The notes beneath the pieces are model-generated. The model made no database searches, was not told the DNA's origin, and worked only from the letters and a program-made list of their open reading frames with translations. Shown one piece after another: positions 6,519 through 7,354 of a stretch of 7,354 nt of DNA (its first letter is position 1; each line of letters starts with the position of its first letter). The DNA lies in contig SBBP01000051.1 in NCBI GenBank assembly GCA_005239655.1, forward strand, positions 1 through 7,354, in the 5' to 3' direction. The translations under genes and the position numbers were made by a program. The stretch comes from Candidatus Microgenomatus auricola (GTDB lineage: Bacteria > Patescibacteriota > Patescibacteriia > UBA9570 > XYC2-FULL-38-9).

Positions 6519-7354
6519 CTATGATGACAGTTGCGCAATGTCCTTCCAGGTGACAAGCAAAATCAATAAAAGCAACATCATGAATCCCGCACTGTGGATC
6601 GCCGCCTCAATGCGCTGACTCACCGGCTTGCCTTGAATCTTCTCAATCACGGCAAACGCCATGCGGCCACCATCGAGTGCGGGGATGGGAAGAAAATTAA
6701 AGATGGCCAAATTGACAGACAGCAGTGCAGCAAACTGAATCAAGTAGACGAAGCCTAATTCTGCAACGCGTTTTGTCATGACCGCAATGCCCACTGGGCC
6801 TGCCAAGTCTTGCGTCACTGTTCCGGTTGTAAAAATCGTTTTCAGCAAGTCACCCAACGAAACAAAAATCTGCCCAATCATCACCACAGTAAGCCGACTG
6901 CCGAGCCAAAAAGATTGATACCATGGGTAGCGGGCCTCCACAACTTCTTCCATGCCAACTCCGATGCCAATAAACGTCTGGTCATCACGCTGAATTTCTT
7001 GCGGTGTCACGCGGATCGTATAGGACTCGCCACTCAAGCGTCGCAACTGTACTTCTACTTCGGATGCGGGATCCTTCGAGAGGAAGGCTTGTACATCTTC
7101 GATGCGCGCGGCGGAAGAGTCTCCATAGCGCTCCAAAACATCCCCTGGCTGAATACCCGCCTGTGCCGCAGGGCTGTCTGCGAGAACCTGGGAGATCACA
7201 ATAGAAGAATCGCTGATCATGGCTCCAGGTTCTGTTGCCGCACGTGGAGTCTCAAAACCAATGCCAAAGGCGAACGAAAACAAAACAATTGCGACTGCGA
7301 TATTCATTCCAATACCCGAAAACAAAATAAGTAATTTTCGCCAAAATGGTTTAC
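6519..7354 (-). CDS. rseP: RseP-type site-2 (M50) zinc metalloprotease, 5' part outside window
   Basis: Intramembrane protease of the M50/RseP family, which cuts membrane-spanning substrates such as anti-sigma factors or signal-peptide remnants within the bilayer. About 277 residues to the TAG stop are visible. The reading frame stays open through the right edge, so the TTG at 7325 is an internal leucine, not a start. The visible part opens with a family-like FWRKLLILFSG stretch and a membrane segment. It continues with one PDZ domain (about 7206-7002; SPAAQAGIQPGDVL is the typical carboxylate-loop/GD signature). A further hydrophobic region leads to FLPIPALDGGR, whose LDG aspartate (codon 6674-6672) is the expected third zinc ligand. 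The end is a GKPVS...HSAGF...WKDI tail typical of RseP. The HExxH motif must lie upstream and is not seen. The usual AGP-x-MN is here SGIGMN. A single PDZ, not the two of E. coli RseP, matches the Gram-positive/RasP-like layout. Family assignment is firm; the substrate is unknown. Confidence 0.93.
   Translation of the reverse strand, partial: KPFWRKLLILFSGIGMNIAVAIVLFSFAFGIGFETPRAATEPGAMISDSSIVISQVLADSPAAQAGIQPGDVLERYGDSSAARIEDVQAFLSKDPASEVEVQLRRLSGESYTIRVTPQEIQRDDQTFIGIGVGMEEVVEARYPWYQSFWLGSRLTVVMIGQIFVSLGDLLKTIFTTGTVTQDLAGPVGIAVMTKRVAELGFVYLIQFAALLSVNLAIFNFLPIPALDGGRMAFAVIEKIQGKPVSQRIEAAIHSAGFMMLLLLILLVTWKDIAQLSS

Noticed and set aside
7323..7325. TTG at 7325 as the start of a short PDZ membrane protein
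   Set aside because: The frame continues upstream to the window edge with RseP-like residues (FWRKLLI), so this is an internal codon of a truncated rseP.
1..7354. Recoded UGA (as glycine, seen in Gracilibacteria and relatives)
   Set aside because: All full-length genes have normal lengths without in-frame TGA, and TGA serves as the stop of mreC and mreD at ATGA overlaps.

Overview
This window carries seven genes, all read from the minus strand, so the biological order runs from high to low coordinates: a site-2 zinc metalloprotease (rseP, cut by the right edge), mreB, mreC, mreD, penicillin-binding protein 2 (mrdA/pbp2), greA, and lysyl-tRNA synthetase (lysS, cut by the left edge). Coding density is very high. 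The only real intergenic gaps are about 85 bp each, before mreB and before greA, and no gene-free stretch exceeds 300 bases. I see no tRNA, rRNA, mobile element, CRISPR array or phage-like gene.

The organism is a rod-shaped (or at least MreB-bearing) bacterium using the standard code: mreC and mreD end in TGA, mrdA and rseP in TAG, mreB and greA in TAA, and no in-frame TGA is read through. The divergent lysyl-tRNA synthetase (shortened motif 3 with S-E-R, altered motif 2 surroundings), the compact layout and the scarcity of Shine-Dalgarno sequences suggest a candidate-phylum lineage such as Patescibacteria/CPR (Parcubacteria-like). This is inference, and a Firmicute-like relative is not excluded, since greA-lysS adjacency also occurs there.

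Region by region: (1) 6519-7354, the C-terminal part of an RseP-type intramembrane protease with one PDZ domain. (2) 6433-6518, a short intergenic stretch with a sigma70-type promoter (perfect TTGACA, 17-bp spacer, TAGACT) that should start the mre operon. (3) 2112-6432, mreB-mreC-mreD-mrdA, the elongasome scaffold and its transpeptidase. mreC follows mreB after 12 nt with the only clear Shine-Dalgarno in the window, while mreC/mreD and mreD/mrdA overlap by ATGA, implying coupled translation. rodA, the usual glycosyltransferase partner, does not follow mrdA. (4) 2028-2111, a second intergenic stretch with another perfect TTGACA promoter (17-bp spacer, TAGTAT). (5) 1-2027, greA then lysS, separated by 44 nt containing a perfect 7-bp hairpin next to the lysS start.

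Functionally the window joins envelope biology (rseP and the MreBCD-PBP2 cell-wall elongation machine) to core information processing (transcript cleavage factor GreA, lysine tRNA charging). It is mostly an ordinary housekeeping region and I found no undescribed system. The most interesting signals are regulatory: two near-identical promoter architectures, a shared SD-less TTTTGTTATG start context on the two promoter-proximal genes, the hairpin at the lysS start, and a divergent LysRS catalytic core with a C-terminal extension.
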